Source: Dasyornis broadbenti (Eukaryota; Chordata; Aves; Passeriformes; Dasyornithidae). Taken from it: DNA of 64,000 nucleotides. Shown here piece by piece: positions 23,704 through 36,128 of the stretch; positions within the stretch are counted from its first letter, which is position 1, and each line of letters begins with the position of its first letter. The stretch spans positions 232,239-296,238 of the forward strand of contig VZRN01000230.1 of the NCBI GenBank assembly GCA_013397935.1. The letters are read 5' to 3'. The notes beneath the pieces are model-generated. The model searched no databases, had not been told where the DNA came from, and worked only from the letters and a program-made list of their open reading frames with translations. A program made the position numbers and the translations under genes.

Positions 23704-26700
23704 AGGTCCTTGGCCAGTGAGGTTTGACAGTGTCCAAGGATGAAGATTTCTTAGTTTCCCTTTAGTGGGCCCTTGTTCCAATATTCGGCCACCTGCATGG
23801 CAGGAAAAGGGTCCACAGGCCCTCCAGGGAGCCCAGTCAGGATACAAATGGGACAAGAGATCTGAGGAGAAGGTTACAGCGTAGGTCCAAATTCCATCCA
23901 GGAGGCAGGGTCGGAAGCAGGACTGGAGACCAGCAAACCTACAGCTCAGGTCAAACAGAGACTGAAGCACAGGCCTGAGTTTAAATGGGGCTGCTATGTC
24001 CACAGGAAAAAGGGGTGGAGGTCCAGGGGAGGTTGGTCTGGACCTTTCAGGCCTGTCACTGCCCTCATGACCCTGACAAGATCTTTCTGAAAAAAAAAGC
24101 CCTGCAAACATTGTATATCCTCATTTCTTCTTTTTTCTCTCTTATCCTCTGAAAATCAAAGCTTCTTTCTGTCTGGAAACAAACCTGGCCCTGTGGGTGT
24201 TCACACAATCTTTACTCACTGTGTCCTGTAAACTGGAACTCAGCCATGACCTGGAAGGATCTTGGGTGGGAAGGATGGTTCAAACCCCATCCATGCATGG
24301 ACTCAGACTTCTCTTTCACAGCACGCTAAACAGATAACGTGCTCCTGACATTCAAAATGCTTTCATGAAGAAAGACAACAATTCTGTGTCACGCCTCAGT
24401 TGCCTGAAGGGCTCCAAGAGTGTTTTTTCCTGAGTACACCATTAACCAGATATATTTGGGGTTGGCTGGTTTCTTTTTCCTTAGCTTTCCTCAAAGACAC
24501 CCATGATAGTGGTGCTCAGCACTGCAAGGTGGCACAGACAATTTTTGTTCTTTCACAATCAGAGCACTCGGTGTATTCAGGAAAGAAATTTCCACTTAGG
24601 TCTGACAGGCAAAGATCTGGATTTTGTGGATGTAGTAGGTTGCCTTTTACTGCTCAGGTGCAATTAGGGTGCAATTTATCTTCAAATGTACAGTAGGAAA
24701 AGGATATCCAATTGATTTCCATGCTTTGAAATCTCAGGTTTTGGTCACACCTTGGCTTCTCCTTTTCTCTGCCAATGACACACACTTGACAAACCCTGAA
24801 ATTTAAATTCTTTGACTAACTCAAATCTGGGGTATGATATTGGTTAACACTGAGTGCCCAATGATAGACAGAAGGTCAAAATTTAGTAGGATCCCTTGTG
24901 GTTTTATAGCCTATGCAATGAAAGCCATTAACTCACTTTGCAATATTGAAAGATGATGGCCTCTGGCATATTAATCCTTCAAATAACTCTGACTTATAGC
25001 CCCTTTGGCTATAAAGCCTTACACTTTTCCTCCAATACCATAGAATTGGAAAATGCACATAGCCTGAAAGTTTCTAGATTAACTATGAAGGAGAAAAAGA
25101 CTCTACCTCTAGGACTGTTCATGCTGTAATATTCTGAAATTCTCCTGCCAAGCTTGAATAAAATTTGTGAAAGTGCTAATTTTATTTGAGAAAGCTCATG
25201 AGATACAATTACGGAATGTCTGAGAGCTTATCAATGCAAAACTAGACAGATAATTAAAATCCATTTTGGAAGGGCCACCTAGTTTTAAAAACAGCTTGTT
25301 AATGGCCATCCATAGTTCCAGTGCTGTTTATATCTTAGGAATTAATTTACTAACCCCAAAAATAGATAGAGAAGACAACACATTTAATTAGACAGTTAAA
25401 CTTGGGTGAGATGCCATGACTGTGTCATCACTCACTGCAAAGCAGGTCTCTTATAATCACATGCAGGTAGAATCTGTAAAACAGTGGTTAATTATTCTAA
25501 AGGAGGACTGATAGCAACTACCTTCCTTTAAGAAATATATTTGACAGCTTTGTGGAAGAAACATTAACAGTAGATTTTCTGTCAATTAGAAGAAATTACT
25601 GTTCATCTAATTTGGACAGCATTGAATACCCCTGTGGTTAAATGAACTCCTTATTTAGTAAAATAAAATAAATTTTAAAACCTTCATCTAAATTTGCCTG
25701 AGACAGAATATCCATCAAAATCCTTGCTGCAAAAAGGTTAATTCCTCTCATTATTAAAATACATCAGTCTTTTGCTCAGCCTGAATTTGTCCAGCTTAAA
25801 CTGCGTTTTGATTTCTTGCATTCAGACTGATTTGGTGAAGACTCAGCAACTGCTGCATGGCAGACAATCATGCCCAGCACATGTCAAGGCCTGTCATAAT
25901 TATGCCATGTTATACCGTAATACAATAGTAATTCTATCTTGTTGTATCATTTCTGAAATTATTAACTGCAGCTCTGACTGAACTATTCTATTTTATTTTT
26001 TTGTAAACACGTGTCTCCTGTTTGAGCTGTAAAGAAAAAATCTGACACTTTGACATCTTAAATAAGAACAGAAAGCATGTTTTCACCACATTAATTGGAG
26101 AAAAAGTCGATCTTGGTATTCAGAGAAATGAAAACAGGTATTTAAAGTAGCAGCTTCTCCATTAACTGTGGATATAATTTGGGATTTCCAGTTAAACAAA
26201 CAGTACTCTGATGTTCCAACACTCCTGAGAAGGTGGACTCGCACTTTTGATGATTGTATTTTGGAAAGGCTTTGTGTTGTGTTTATATTTTGGGAGTCAG
26301 AGTGAAAAAGGAGAATTTATTTTGAGTCAGAGAAAGAGCTGCCGAGCTCTGATGAAATATGCATTACAGTGTATACTTGATATTCACTCCTATTTTTTGC
26401 TATTGTTGCTGTCAGGTTTTCCTGGAGCAAGGACACATCTAACAGAACCACAAAACAATAGACTGCTTCAGCAGTCAGAGTGCAGATGCCTTTGAAGAAA
26501 AGTCTATGAGTAAGGTCTTGGTAATTTCACAGGATCACCTTTATTTCTCTCTGTTATATCAAGTATAACAATGGACAGGTCACTACTGGTAACACATCAG
26601 CGTCCCATGACCTGGCCCAGTGTCTCCTGCAGGTGCAGAAAAGAAGAGAACAAAGAATTGGTGATTTTTGGATTCTGCATCTCCATGTGAACAAAGATGC

Positions 26701-27993
26701 CGTTAGTAAGATTTTCTCAGCAGTTTGTTTCAAGAACACCAGGAGTCAAAAATCACTTCTAAAGCACATTCACTCCTTGGCTCATAAAGTCCCACCAACA
26801 CATCTGCAACGTGAGCTCAGGAGTCTGACCAGGCTGTCACTACCAGGGCGCTGTGGTGCCCACAGAAACAGCTCCCCTGGCTGTGTGGGAAAGCTGAGGG
26901 ACCGTGGTCACCAATGGAGAGCTGGTCCAGAAATACAGGAACTGATAACAAAATGGTCATTAGGACCATAAGTATTTTCCTCCTGACAAACTGAAAAATA
27001 TTTAGGCTGCTGGATGCTCCTAAAATATATATGTAAATGAGGTTCCTGGAGCTAGGTGTTGACTGCAGCTGCTTGGTCAATCCTTATTGTAATCCTTCCT
27101 AACAATCCTTATTGTTGGCATTATGTTCACCGGCTAGAGACACCTTACACACCCCACAGAATTTTCAAATTCTACCAAAATTTATACCAATCCACAGTGT
27201 AAGAAAGGCGGATCCTGTCCATGCTGGTGTTGTGTCCTCCATCCCTGCTGCACTGATCTGTTTTGTTTAGCAGTTGTTTGTCCCAAGACAATCCTCCTGC
27301 CACACGTTTTGATCCAACTGACTTCATTTAGCCACAGTGCAAATGGTTTGACCCCTGAAAATGAAAAACTTGATTCACTTGGGAAGGTTACCCACCTTCT
27401 TCTGTCAATGAAAATGCAGTTTGAGGACTTGGCTATGCAGTCTCGATAACACACTGCCACAGAACCACAAAATCCTTGGATGCTTGAACAGTTGGTTTGC
27501 ATGTCTGCTCTGCTGTGAAATGCAACGGCTTTTCTTCTCACAAAAAACAATCTAGAAATTTTTCGATCCATGTATTGACAAAGTCTGCAAAGTCTGATAA
27601 TTCAAATAGTGCATTTTATTGGGTTTTACAGACAGCAAAGTTTGACCACATATGTCCTTCTCTTTCAATGCCTTTCTGTTGTTTTCTCCTTGCTTTTGGT
27701 TCTGACAGAAAACTGTAACTTCTTTCAGCCAGAGACTTTCTGCTCAGGTGTATCAAACTTCTTCAGTCTTGTCCATGATTTCAATGAAACCAGAGGTTCT
27801 CTATTTATCACACAATAGATAGTAATATCTCATTGTAACAATTATGTTTCCGCTCTCTTTTCTTTTTTTTAATCTTTTTTACATTTTTTTATTCCTTGCC
27901 TGATGCTTGAATGTCTTCCAATAAACCTCTAGGAAAATTTCATTTATAGGGAACAATTAGGGAATTTTGACCACATCTGTGACAAAATAAATA
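23704..27993. other. Unannotated DNA, GC-richer at its left end
   Basis: 23760-24090 is less AT-rich than its surroundings and purine-biased, with repeated AGG/CAGG words, and could be an unclassified old repeat. From 24100 to 27993 nothing is recognisable; a 129-codon minus frame (27182-27571) and a 112-codon plus frame (26633-26971) lack domain or splice evidence. Confidence 0.45.
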
Positions 27994-28119
27994 AGGACAA
28001 TCTGGATGAGGTTCTAAGCAGCATGTTCTAGTGGAAGGTGTCCCTGACTGTGGCAGAGGGTTGGGACTAATTAATCTTTAAGGTGCCTTCCAACCCAAAC
28101 CATTCTTGGAGTCTATGAA
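27994..28119 (+). mobile_element. CR1: CR1 LINE 3' fragment
   Basis: TCTGGATGAGGTTCTAAGCA, TTCTAGTGGAAGGTGTCCCT and TCTTTAAGGTGCCTTCCAAC, then CCAAACCATTCTTGGAG and a single decayed octamer. About 125 bp. Confidence 0.92.
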
Positions 28120-29289
28120 GTGTTTTTTCCCAATTAATTTTTTTTAGTCTTATTTTTGCAGAAGATGACACCAGGCATGGTAGGGAGCAAAGGTTATATT
28201 AATTAAAAATCTTAGAGGTCTTAAAGTGCTTCATTGATTTAAATGTATTAACCAGATTATTATGTTTTTTACTACTCTGGAAGACAAGGATACATCCCCA
28301 ACCCATGGGGATCTGTCAAACCACCTGAGTGAAAACTCTCTCAGACATTTCTGATGGACCAGGGTTTAGGAAGGTATCCAAGTCTGCATAATGAGCTGTG
28401 GACAGACGGTGTTAGGGTGGGGCAGAGGCCTCAGTGCCTGACACCTTAAAGAGTTACTCCTGATTTTCCAGTGGCTTCTGTGCTATGCATGCAGCAAAAC
28501 CTAAGAGGCTGCTCCTCACAGTCCTATGGAAAACAAGTGAGGTCATTTCCAATTAATTATATCATTGCTGAAACTTTTTAAGGAACACTGAGTGGCCTTG
28601 CAACTTTAAAAAAAAAAAAAAGAAAAGAAAGTAGATGGGGGGAGAGCAGAGAGGGGGGGTGAAAAAAGCCCTGCTGCCAAATTGTGATTTAAACTGAGAT
28701 TGGCATCAGCAGACATTTCCACATCAGCCTTTAGCACATCTGGTCCAGACCAAACAAATAGAAGATTTATTCTGTCAGTGAGATCATTTAGCATTCCTTT
28801 TTATGCTTCAGAAAGAGCCTGTACCTGTCAGTCACCAAAGCACTAGGCTTTTGGTGGCTGGGCTCTGTTGCTCTTTCTGACTAGCCTTGATCTGAGACTT
28901 CTAAGAAGGCTTGTGTTCACCCGCTCCACCTGGGAGACCGGTACCCATGCCAAGTTCATTTCCATAGTCTTATAAAAATCTCCTGGAGGATTTCAAACAT
29001 CTGCTCATAAGTAAAGAAACATTGTCTTGAGATATAACAATAATATAAAGGGCAACTGAACCTTCCTTGCAAATAAAACTGAGCTAATAAATTATTTTGT
29101 TTCAACAGTTTTATACAATTCAAACAAAAAATTGAACAGAGCTAAACAGGCACACACACACATGAAAAATCAGGTGTGAAGGGGTTTCTTCTAATACCTT
29201 CTGATACTTTTTTTATTGCATTTTAGTCAAGAGATTTGTTTTGGTTTTTTTGTTTTCTGAGCACTTGATGATAATTATTGAAAGGAAGA
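28120..29289. other. Unannotated DNA
   Basis: No gene or transposon recognised. Contains an A run (28608-28631) and a short CA repeat (29151-29164). Confidence 0.5.
28608..28631. repeat. Poly-A tract
   Basis: Thirteen or more As followed by AGAAAAGAAAG. Simple sequence. Confidence 0.93.
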
Positions 29290-29654
29290 GCCGAGGTGAG
29301 CAGCTTTAATTAGCAGCAGAGAGCTCAGTGTGGTGCACAGAGGGAGGTTCTGAACTGGGGAAGGCAGAGGTGAATAGGCTGGGGAGTACTGCAGACAGGA
29401 CAGGATAATCCAGGATATGAAGGATCTCTGTCTTCTCACCACCTGGCTGAACACAGTGACTTAAGGGAGAGGGGGCAGTGGTGGCCAGTCCCTGCCTGGC
29501 ACAGCAGGAATGTCTCTGGGAGTGCCCCACCTCCCCAGGTGCCCCTGAGTAACAGGGACAGGGCTGTGAAAGAGAAAACAAATGATAAATGAGGACAATG
29601 GTTCATGGAATACGGAGGTGATGCTGAGGTTAATCAGCCTCTAATTTGCCAAGA

Positions 29655-30118
29655 TGATCCATTGTCATGGGAGACTCCCCTGTGGAGGGAACACAACGCC
29701 CAACGTTCAGATCAGACTCCTCAGGGAAGCCTTCGGTCTCCTGGGAGCCCAGGTTAAAGCAGTGAAGAGAAAGATTCCTGGTAGAAACCTCAGATTCTTA
29801 TCCATTACTGATTTTCCAGGTTGACAGCAATAAAAGTTGCAACTAGTACAAGGACAACCAAGAGACTTCAGAGCCTTGGGACAGCTGGTTAAGGGATCAG
29901 AAATACAAGTAGTGTTCTCCTTTATCCTTCCAGTTACAAGGAACGATGAGGGAAGGAACAGAGAGAGCCAGCAGGTCAACACCTGGCTCCAAGCTTGGTG
30001 TCACCAGCAGAACTTCAGGGGTTTTGGTCATGGATCAGTCCACATGACATCAGACCTGCTGGCATCAGAGAGGTACAATAGTGTCAAAAGGAGAAGAGGA
30101 TCTTCGCACAGGAATTAA
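29655..30118 (+). pseudogene. CR1 ORF1 remnant with SGNH/GDSL-esterase-like domain
   Basis: Block I is visible at 29661-29678 as IVMGDS; the Ser of GDS is the expected nucleophile. PLLIFQVDSN near 29800 corresponds to the next conserved strand. After a frameshift the frame from 29837 reads RDFRALGQLVKG, VVFSFILPV, QVNTWLQAWCHQQNF and ends VKRRRG. In intact CR1 ORF1 the last block carries an Asp-x-x-His pair; here that position reads ERYN, so the catalytic pair is lost. The esterase domain of CR1 ORF1 is known from the family; its role in retrotransposition is not settled. Not functional here. Confidence 0.78.
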
Positions 30119-30149
30119 CAGGACTCACTGAAAGAGCTTTAAACTAGAT

Positions 30150-31000
30150 TTGAAAGGGGAAAGGGATAAAACCAACACAACTCCTATGGCCGAGGGGTGG
30201 TTTGCTAGCAAGGTTCTTCAATCTGCTGTCTCACTGGAATTGAGGGATGAAGATCCATGGGGCAGCAAAGACACTAGGGTTATGGTTATGTTAGAAATCA
30301 TGGAAGCGCCTGAGAATGGTCATGTAGGGTTTAGGTTTTTTCCCCGTAAAAAAGTGGCAAGATCAATAGTCCAAATGAAGATCACCCATATCAATGCATA
30401 CAGCATGGGCAACAAAGAGGAGGATCTGGAAGATACTGGGCAGGGGGAAAACTGTGATGTAACTTCCATCGTGAAAACGTGCTGGGATGACTGGTACAGC
30501 TGGAGTGCGAGAATGGATGCTATAAACTCCTCAGAAGGGTTTGGCAAGGAAGGAGAGGTGATGAGGTAGCCTTGAATGTTAGGGAAAGTTTTGATTGTCT
30601 GGATCTTGTAGGTGATGATAGGGTTGAAAGTTTACGGACAAGAGTCAGGAGAAGGACAATGAGGCCGATATTCTGGCAGGAATCCGATACAGATCACCCA
30701 TCCAGGATGAAGAGGCAGATGAAACATCCTACGAGCAGCACAGCAGAGGCTCACAACCTCCAGCCCTTGTCCTCGTGGGGGACTTAGCAGATGTCTGCTG
30801 GAAATGAAGTACAGCAGAGAGGAAACAGCCCAGGAGGTTCCTGGAGTGTGTGGAAGAGAACTTCCTGACACAGCTGGTGAGCAAGCTAACTAGGGAAACA
30901 AACTGGGAACTTACCTCCTCATCAGACAGAAAACTGAGGCACTTCAGATATGGAACATGTCAGTTATTAAACATATTTGGCAATATCCTGCCACAATCTG
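30150..31000 (+). pseudogene. CR1 ORF2 endonuclease-domain remnant
   Basis: The open frame 30150-30569 (139 codons) contains MKITHINAYSMGNKEEDLE, the start of the apurinic-type endonuclease domain that nicks target DNA. The next motif, usually 'TETWWD', reads VKTCWDD, so the catalytic Glu is replaced by Lys. After a stop, ESFDCLDLVGDDRVESL continues in another frame. LVLVGDLADVCWK (about 30768-30806) is the 'GDFNLPDVCW' motif with Phe-Asn deleted. PRRFLECVEENFLTQLVSKLTRET follows in yet another frame. At least three frame changes or stops make it inactive. Confidence 0.82.
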
Positions 31001-31224
31001 AACAGGAACTGAAGACATCTGAAGGAGCTGAGGGATGGTAAGACATGCAAAATGCAATTGTCCATGCTGGAATTTCAGTGTGATCCTAGAATTAAATTCA
31101 CTAATTAATAATAAGAGGTCCAGACAATTTTATGACTGTCAAAATGGGCCAGGACTACTATTTCTGTAGGAAGATGAATACGGATGGGTAATGTGGAAAA
31201 GTAGTACTCCTTTAACTTTTTTTA

Positions 31225-31263
31225 TTTGAAAATTAATGACTTTTTAAATTTGAAAATTAATGA
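31225..31263 (+). repeat. Short direct duplication, period 24
   Basis: TTTGAAAATTAATGA occurs at 31225 and again at 31249 with the intervening bases CTTTTTAAA. Probably a local slippage duplication in AT-rich DNA. Confidence 0.85.
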
Positions 31264-32570
31264 TGCATGTATAGTTTATTTATATGCCATTAAAAAAATT
31301 AGGGTTTAAAACCTGAGTAACGTATTGCCTATGCCAGCAACTGGGGGCACAATGGTGTCCAGAGCGGTTTCTATCAAAGTCTTCTGCTCATGAATTTGTT
31401 CTGTGTTCTCCATTGCTGGGACAACTTTTTCCCTAGCGGATTCCTCAAGGAATTCCATCAACCTTGCTAATAAACCTCAAATTCTTATACAAATGCTTGA
31501 CGTACGAAAGCACCAATGTTGCTTTAACTGCTTGAAATCGGTTGTAATAATTATCCACCAGAAACTACTAGCTTGATCCCACTAGCAGACATGGGGATAT
31601 TGCTGATTAATGAGTAATTCCAAGGGGTAAGGTTCACTCTCTTAGTAGTTTTACTTGCTGCTATGTCATTGTAATAGACAACAGTAATATTTTAATTCGA
31701 AAATAACACCCTCACTCAAAAATTATTTGGCTCTTCCCTTAGAAAGCATCTGCTTAAAAATGAATAAAAAGGAATCAATTTGCAGATGAAGTCTTTGTCA
31801 TTAGGACAGAGAGGGTGTTATTCAAACAGGCTGACTTCTTTCTAGAAATGCTTATCTCCACAAGCTCCCTTGGTGGCCAGGAACAGGAAAAAAGTATTCA
31901 CTTTAGGTTAAGTCAGGGCAAACTCCGAGTGCCCTGACTACTCTGCTGGAAGAGCCAATGTGTTTCTCTCCACTGATTATGAAGAAACACTGGAAAGATT
32001 TTCTTGCTAAGCTAAAACCAACACTAGCTTAGATATCTTCCCAAAAGGTGTGGAATAAACACAGTACTGATGCTCTGCCCAGGACTGGAGCTGTTGGGAT
32101 TTCATACAAAATCAACTCAAGTTAGGGGCCAGCTGCAGAGATCAATTTGCTCAGTTCAATGGCTTGTGCAATGCAAGACGTCAGAGGAGACAGTCACAGT
32201 GCTCCCTGCAGCCCTTTCCAGTCTATGTGTGAAGCCATTAAAGCACAAATGATGGAAACTGAATTCTGCTTTCCATTGTTTTTTGATGGACACGTTCCCA
32301 CATCTCACTCCATCACTTTGCTCATGTGCTGTGGAACTGAGTCCCATTGCTATATTTGTCTAAGATGCAGAATGTAGCTAAGAAGAGCAGCAGTCTCTTC
32401 AGGTAATGGACAATGATCTAATTGATTTCTTTTCCAGCTCAGCCTTCACAATTTTAGGATGCAGCATCAAAACCACAAAGGAGACAGTTGACCTTCCTAT
32501 TGGCTGACTCTTGCAGTCAAGGAAAAAGGAAATGATCAGAGGAGAGGGGGAAAAAAGAACAGATCTTGGC

Positions 32571-32591
32571 AAAAAAAAAAAAAAAAAAAAA
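32571..32591. repeat. Poly-A tract
   Basis: 21 uninterrupted As followed by TTAAAAAGAG. No retrogene sequence is recognisable immediately upstream. Confidence 0.95.
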
Positions 32592-32947
32592 TTAAAAAGA
32601 GCTGTGTAAAGAAGAAAGAAGTAGAACAAAAAGGAAAGAAGAAAATGGAACGTTTAATACACGGGATCATTGCACAAACCTATTGCAATTGTACTAGGAA
32701 CAAAAATGGTGGGAAAATGGCTTTGGGGGAGCTTAAAGATGATGTTAATCCTCTCCCTGGTTCCAGCAGTGTATTGTCACTACCTGAAAACCACACAAGC
32801 ATCAACAGCTGTAAAATGTGTGTGTCTTGAGATTTTGAATTATATCAGTTAAGTAAGCACAGAACCAACCTATATCTATTCACAATGCTTAGGCAGCCCA
32901 GAAGTTCAGCAGAGCTTCTTATAGATCTCCTTGGACATTGTTTTGTA

Positions 32948-32993
32948 AAGATGATCTTGGAGGTCTTTTCCTTAATGATTCTGTGATTGTGAA
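32948..32993 (+). mobile_element. CR1: CR1 LINE extreme 3' end
   Basis: Only about 45 bp: GATGATCTTGGAGGTCTTTT, CC, then AATGATTCTGTGATTGTG. This is the AGGTCTTTTCC-type CR1 end with one and a half octamers. Confidence 0.85.
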
Positions 32994-35978
32994 AGAGACT
33001 AAGTTAGACCAGACTAGAATTAAAGAGGTGGCTAAAGTCTCCTTGACTGTCATGGGAACAAAACCCAGTATTTTGCCTGTATGGTAGTAACTGAGAGAGA
33101 TAAAGGAAATCCTCTGAGGATTTGGATTTTTTATTTTTTGTTTTCTGTACAGCCAAGAAATTGAACCCTCAAGCAGGGTCTTATCATGGATTCCTCCCCA
33201 GGGTGGCAGAATAGCCCATCAGTTTTCAGCACTGTTTCTTGCCTTGATTTGAAGTAAGGACATATTCTTGGCCAGCTTTTACCCAGGAACGTGAGGAAAT
33301 GAACCAAATCATCTGAACTGTGGGTTGGTCACCTACTTGCAAATTCAGCCTCATGAGTGCCTCTTATTCCCCTCGTGCACTATGCCACCCGGACTGACAT
33401 GAGAAAAACATTGAGTAGAGCTGTGCAAGTGTTAAAATCAGTTGTCCTTCCTTCAACTATCTCACATTGAGCCAGTAAGGTCATAAAATAGCTCTGTCTT
33501 ACCAGGCTGCCCCTTCTACAGGGGGATCCTTGCAATATCTCCTTTTCATTTCGCAGCACTGGGTGGACACGGAGGTTGTAACCCTGTGACACTCGTTCAA
33601 GATGTCCCTGGACATCAAGATACCCAGGCTATGGACCCAAGACCTAAATCAAAGTGACCTGATCTTCAAAAACACTGAACTCTGAGTAACTTTAAGAAGA
33701 GGTCAGCTTCTCTGAAAACTAATTTTCTTTGATTTAAGGGCCTAATTATGGGTACACCTACCTAACAGTAAGCATCTCTATGAAAAAGTTCAGAACTAGC
33801 TGGGGGAATTAGCTACTGAGATCACATTAATTTCAGCACCTTTGAAAATATCTGCCCCAGGTTTGAAAAAGTACATCCCTGACTTGATTTTCTTTTTCCT
33901 TTTCCCCATTTTTCTGCTAATTATTCTTCTCTCAAGCCCTATATAAAAATCCACACAGCATTTTGGAAGCTGTGTTAATTTGAACAGGACCTCCGCACAT
34001 GGTTCGTTGCCATTTCTTTCTCATGGTTTTCACTGTGACATATGATTATTATTTCTCTGCTCTTCACTTTTCCTGCCTAGCGTCCTTATCTATATAGTAA
34101 ATTCTGTTCCCAACTGCTTAGCTGTTTGTTTTGATAAAGGCAGCAGCCTCTGGTCTAACAAGAGCTGGGGCTTGTTCCTTTGCCAGAGAAACACGTCTTA
34201 TAATGCTCCCCCTACCTAGTCTTGCTTTTAGTGACAAGAAGGATGTTTCCTTTCAAAGATGCTCAAACAAAATTTTTTTATTCCAAATATCACTATTTGC
34301 AAATGTTTAGTTTTGGCCTCAGTAGGAACTCAGATTTTCATGTGCAGTCCAGCCTGTGGAAGAACAGGAAAAAGCAGCAGAGGCATGAAGTGGAGAAAAT
34401 GCACCACAGGTCAGCAAACAATCGATTTACCCCTGGATCATTGTTATCATGGCTCTGCTGTTGGATTCTTCATTATCCTCTAGTTTTTACTTAGACATGC
34501 AATCAATAGTCACATATGACATGCCATGTTGAAGCTGATTTATTCCCCTCTTGTGGCATTTAATAAACAAGATTATAACCAGCCTTTGCTGCCACTCCTA
34601 CAGCAGAAGTTGCTGATAGTCTGCAACCACTTATCAGAGAAGGATGACTTGTAAAACAAAGCAGAACAATAAAAACTTCCCCTTTCTCAAAAGCTGTGTG
34701 ATGTTTCTTTTATTTTGTGCCATCCAGGACTGAAATTTCTATAGGCTCCTGAAATTTTCTGTGCCTCGGGAGATCCTTGTTATGTAACACGAGTACAGGA
34801 CTCTGCCCACACACGAGAAATGCAAGACATGGACCCAAAGTGACTCAGGAAAAGCTCTATAGTTTCCAAACAAGATGTTATTCTTCCTTCCAAACAAGCT
34901 TGCTGGCAAAGTGATTGACTTTGACCCCTGTGACAAAGTTTAATATTTTATATTGCAAACAAAGTGGCTGGAAGTAGTAAAAATCTCCAAAACTAAATGG
35001 AAAAAAAAGATACATATATTTTTTAGAGCTTTTCAAAGACAACTAGAGGAGGTCATATACTTCTATGGAATCTGAAGAATCACCTGGTTTTAGTAATCCA
35101 ATCTTTCCTAATTTTCTGCTCTTATTTCTAAAAAGCTTAATTTTAAAAAAAATTTCCTCCTTTTTCCTTTTTTTCTTCTGTTCAAGTCTACAAAATGTGC
35201 AGTGAATTAACACACAGAAATGGCAAACACTTAAGGGACTTGGCTCCTAAGTCCTCATTATCTTCAGAAATATGTTACAGTGGTAGTGGAAGCCTGTCTA
35301 ATTTCATATCAATTTGCTTCCAGCCATGATTTTCTGATATACACCCCAGTGAGTGAACAAGGGACTAACCAAAAAAATTATGAGCTTTTATAACTACAGA
35401 TACAATTTAAGAAGAGTAATTCTCCAGTAGCATATTCCTCATAGGTCTTACCATTAAGACAGTTTTTTCCAGTTTTTCTTGGATATCAGGCACCCAAATC
35501 TTGTCAGTTTTGAATTATTTTTGCAGTGTAATGCCAGAGACATTTTTTACCCAGGTAAACTAGCACAGTGCTATGCAATATTTAACCATGGTTTCTCAAT
35601 TAACACAGGCCATAGATCAATCCCAAGAGGGGTTTGGAGGGTTTCTATTATCTTTCAAAGGCTAAAAGAATTTGATCATATGGATGCATTCTGTCATTTG
35701 GCCTATGGGCCGAAAAAACTGCAATTGGCTCTTTAGTTTACCTATACAGATGTAGTTGTGTTGCCTCCTGGATTCCTATGTGACATTCCTTATTTCTTTA
35801 TATTCTTCTGGTGTCCTGGGCAGCAATGGATATCAGACATGAATGTTGCACTGCATACCTCATTGGCACAGGAAAGCTGCCAAAAATACAGTTTTCTGTC
35901 AAAAGGATATCAGTGCCAGTGTACTTTAGAAAAATGAGTTGAGTAATTGTGGGACATCACCTTTTTCCTACTGCAACA
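32994..35978. other. Unannotated DNA
   Basis: No gene or repeat recognised. The 90-codon frame at 34222-34494 overlaps another at 34259-34483 in a different frame; neither resembles a protein. Confidence 0.5.
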
Positions 35979-36128
35979 ATAGAATCATAAAATCATAGAC
36001 TTGTTTAGGTTGGAAAAGACCTTTAAGACCATTAAGCCCAACCACTTCTTCCATGTTGCCAAGGCCACCACTAACCCATGTCCTCAAGCGTCGCATCCAC
36101 ACGCCATGCTCTGATTCTCTACCATATT
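35979..36128 (-). mobile_element. CR1: CR1 LINE 3' fragment
   Basis: The tail AGAATCATAAAATCATAGAC is followed by GGTTGGAAAAGACCTTTAAG, CCATTAAGCCCAACCACTTC and CTAACCCATGTCCTCAAGCG. A minus-strand AAAAGACC-type end; similarity fades after CATCCACACG. Confidence 0.92.

Larger units (their letters stand above)
29290..31040 (+). mobile_element. CR1: CR1 LINE 5' part: decayed ORF1 and start of ORF2
   Basis: This copy carries sequence that the 3' fragments elsewhere lack. In order: an ORF1 linker region (VPLSNRDRA near 29540), an SGNH-esterase-like domain (29655-30118), and the N-terminal part of ORF2 with the endonuclease domain (about 30370-31000). Reading frames shift several times and contain stops, so it is dead. 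Reverse transcriptase and the 3' UTR are not found downstream, so the element ends near 31040 by deletion or decay. Its left boundary is approximate because ORF1 diverges quickly. Confidence 0.85.
31041..32947. other. Unannotated AT-rich DNA
   Basis: No CR1 reverse-transcriptase sequence was found downstream of the 5' remnant. Contains a 24-bp-period duplication (31225-31263) and a 21-A run (32571-32591). No coding frame supported. Confidence 0.5.

Noticed and set aside
23689..24111. 140-codon minus frame
   Set aside because: Falls in the purine-biased stretch after a CR1 and has no recognisable protein pattern.
25030..25060. CR1 tail from ACCATAGAATTGGAAAA
   Set aside because: Only about 17 bases resemble a CR1 end and the following sequence does not continue the consensus.
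27182..27571. 129-codon minus frame
   Set aside because: No recognisable motif or splice signals; overlapped by a plus frame.
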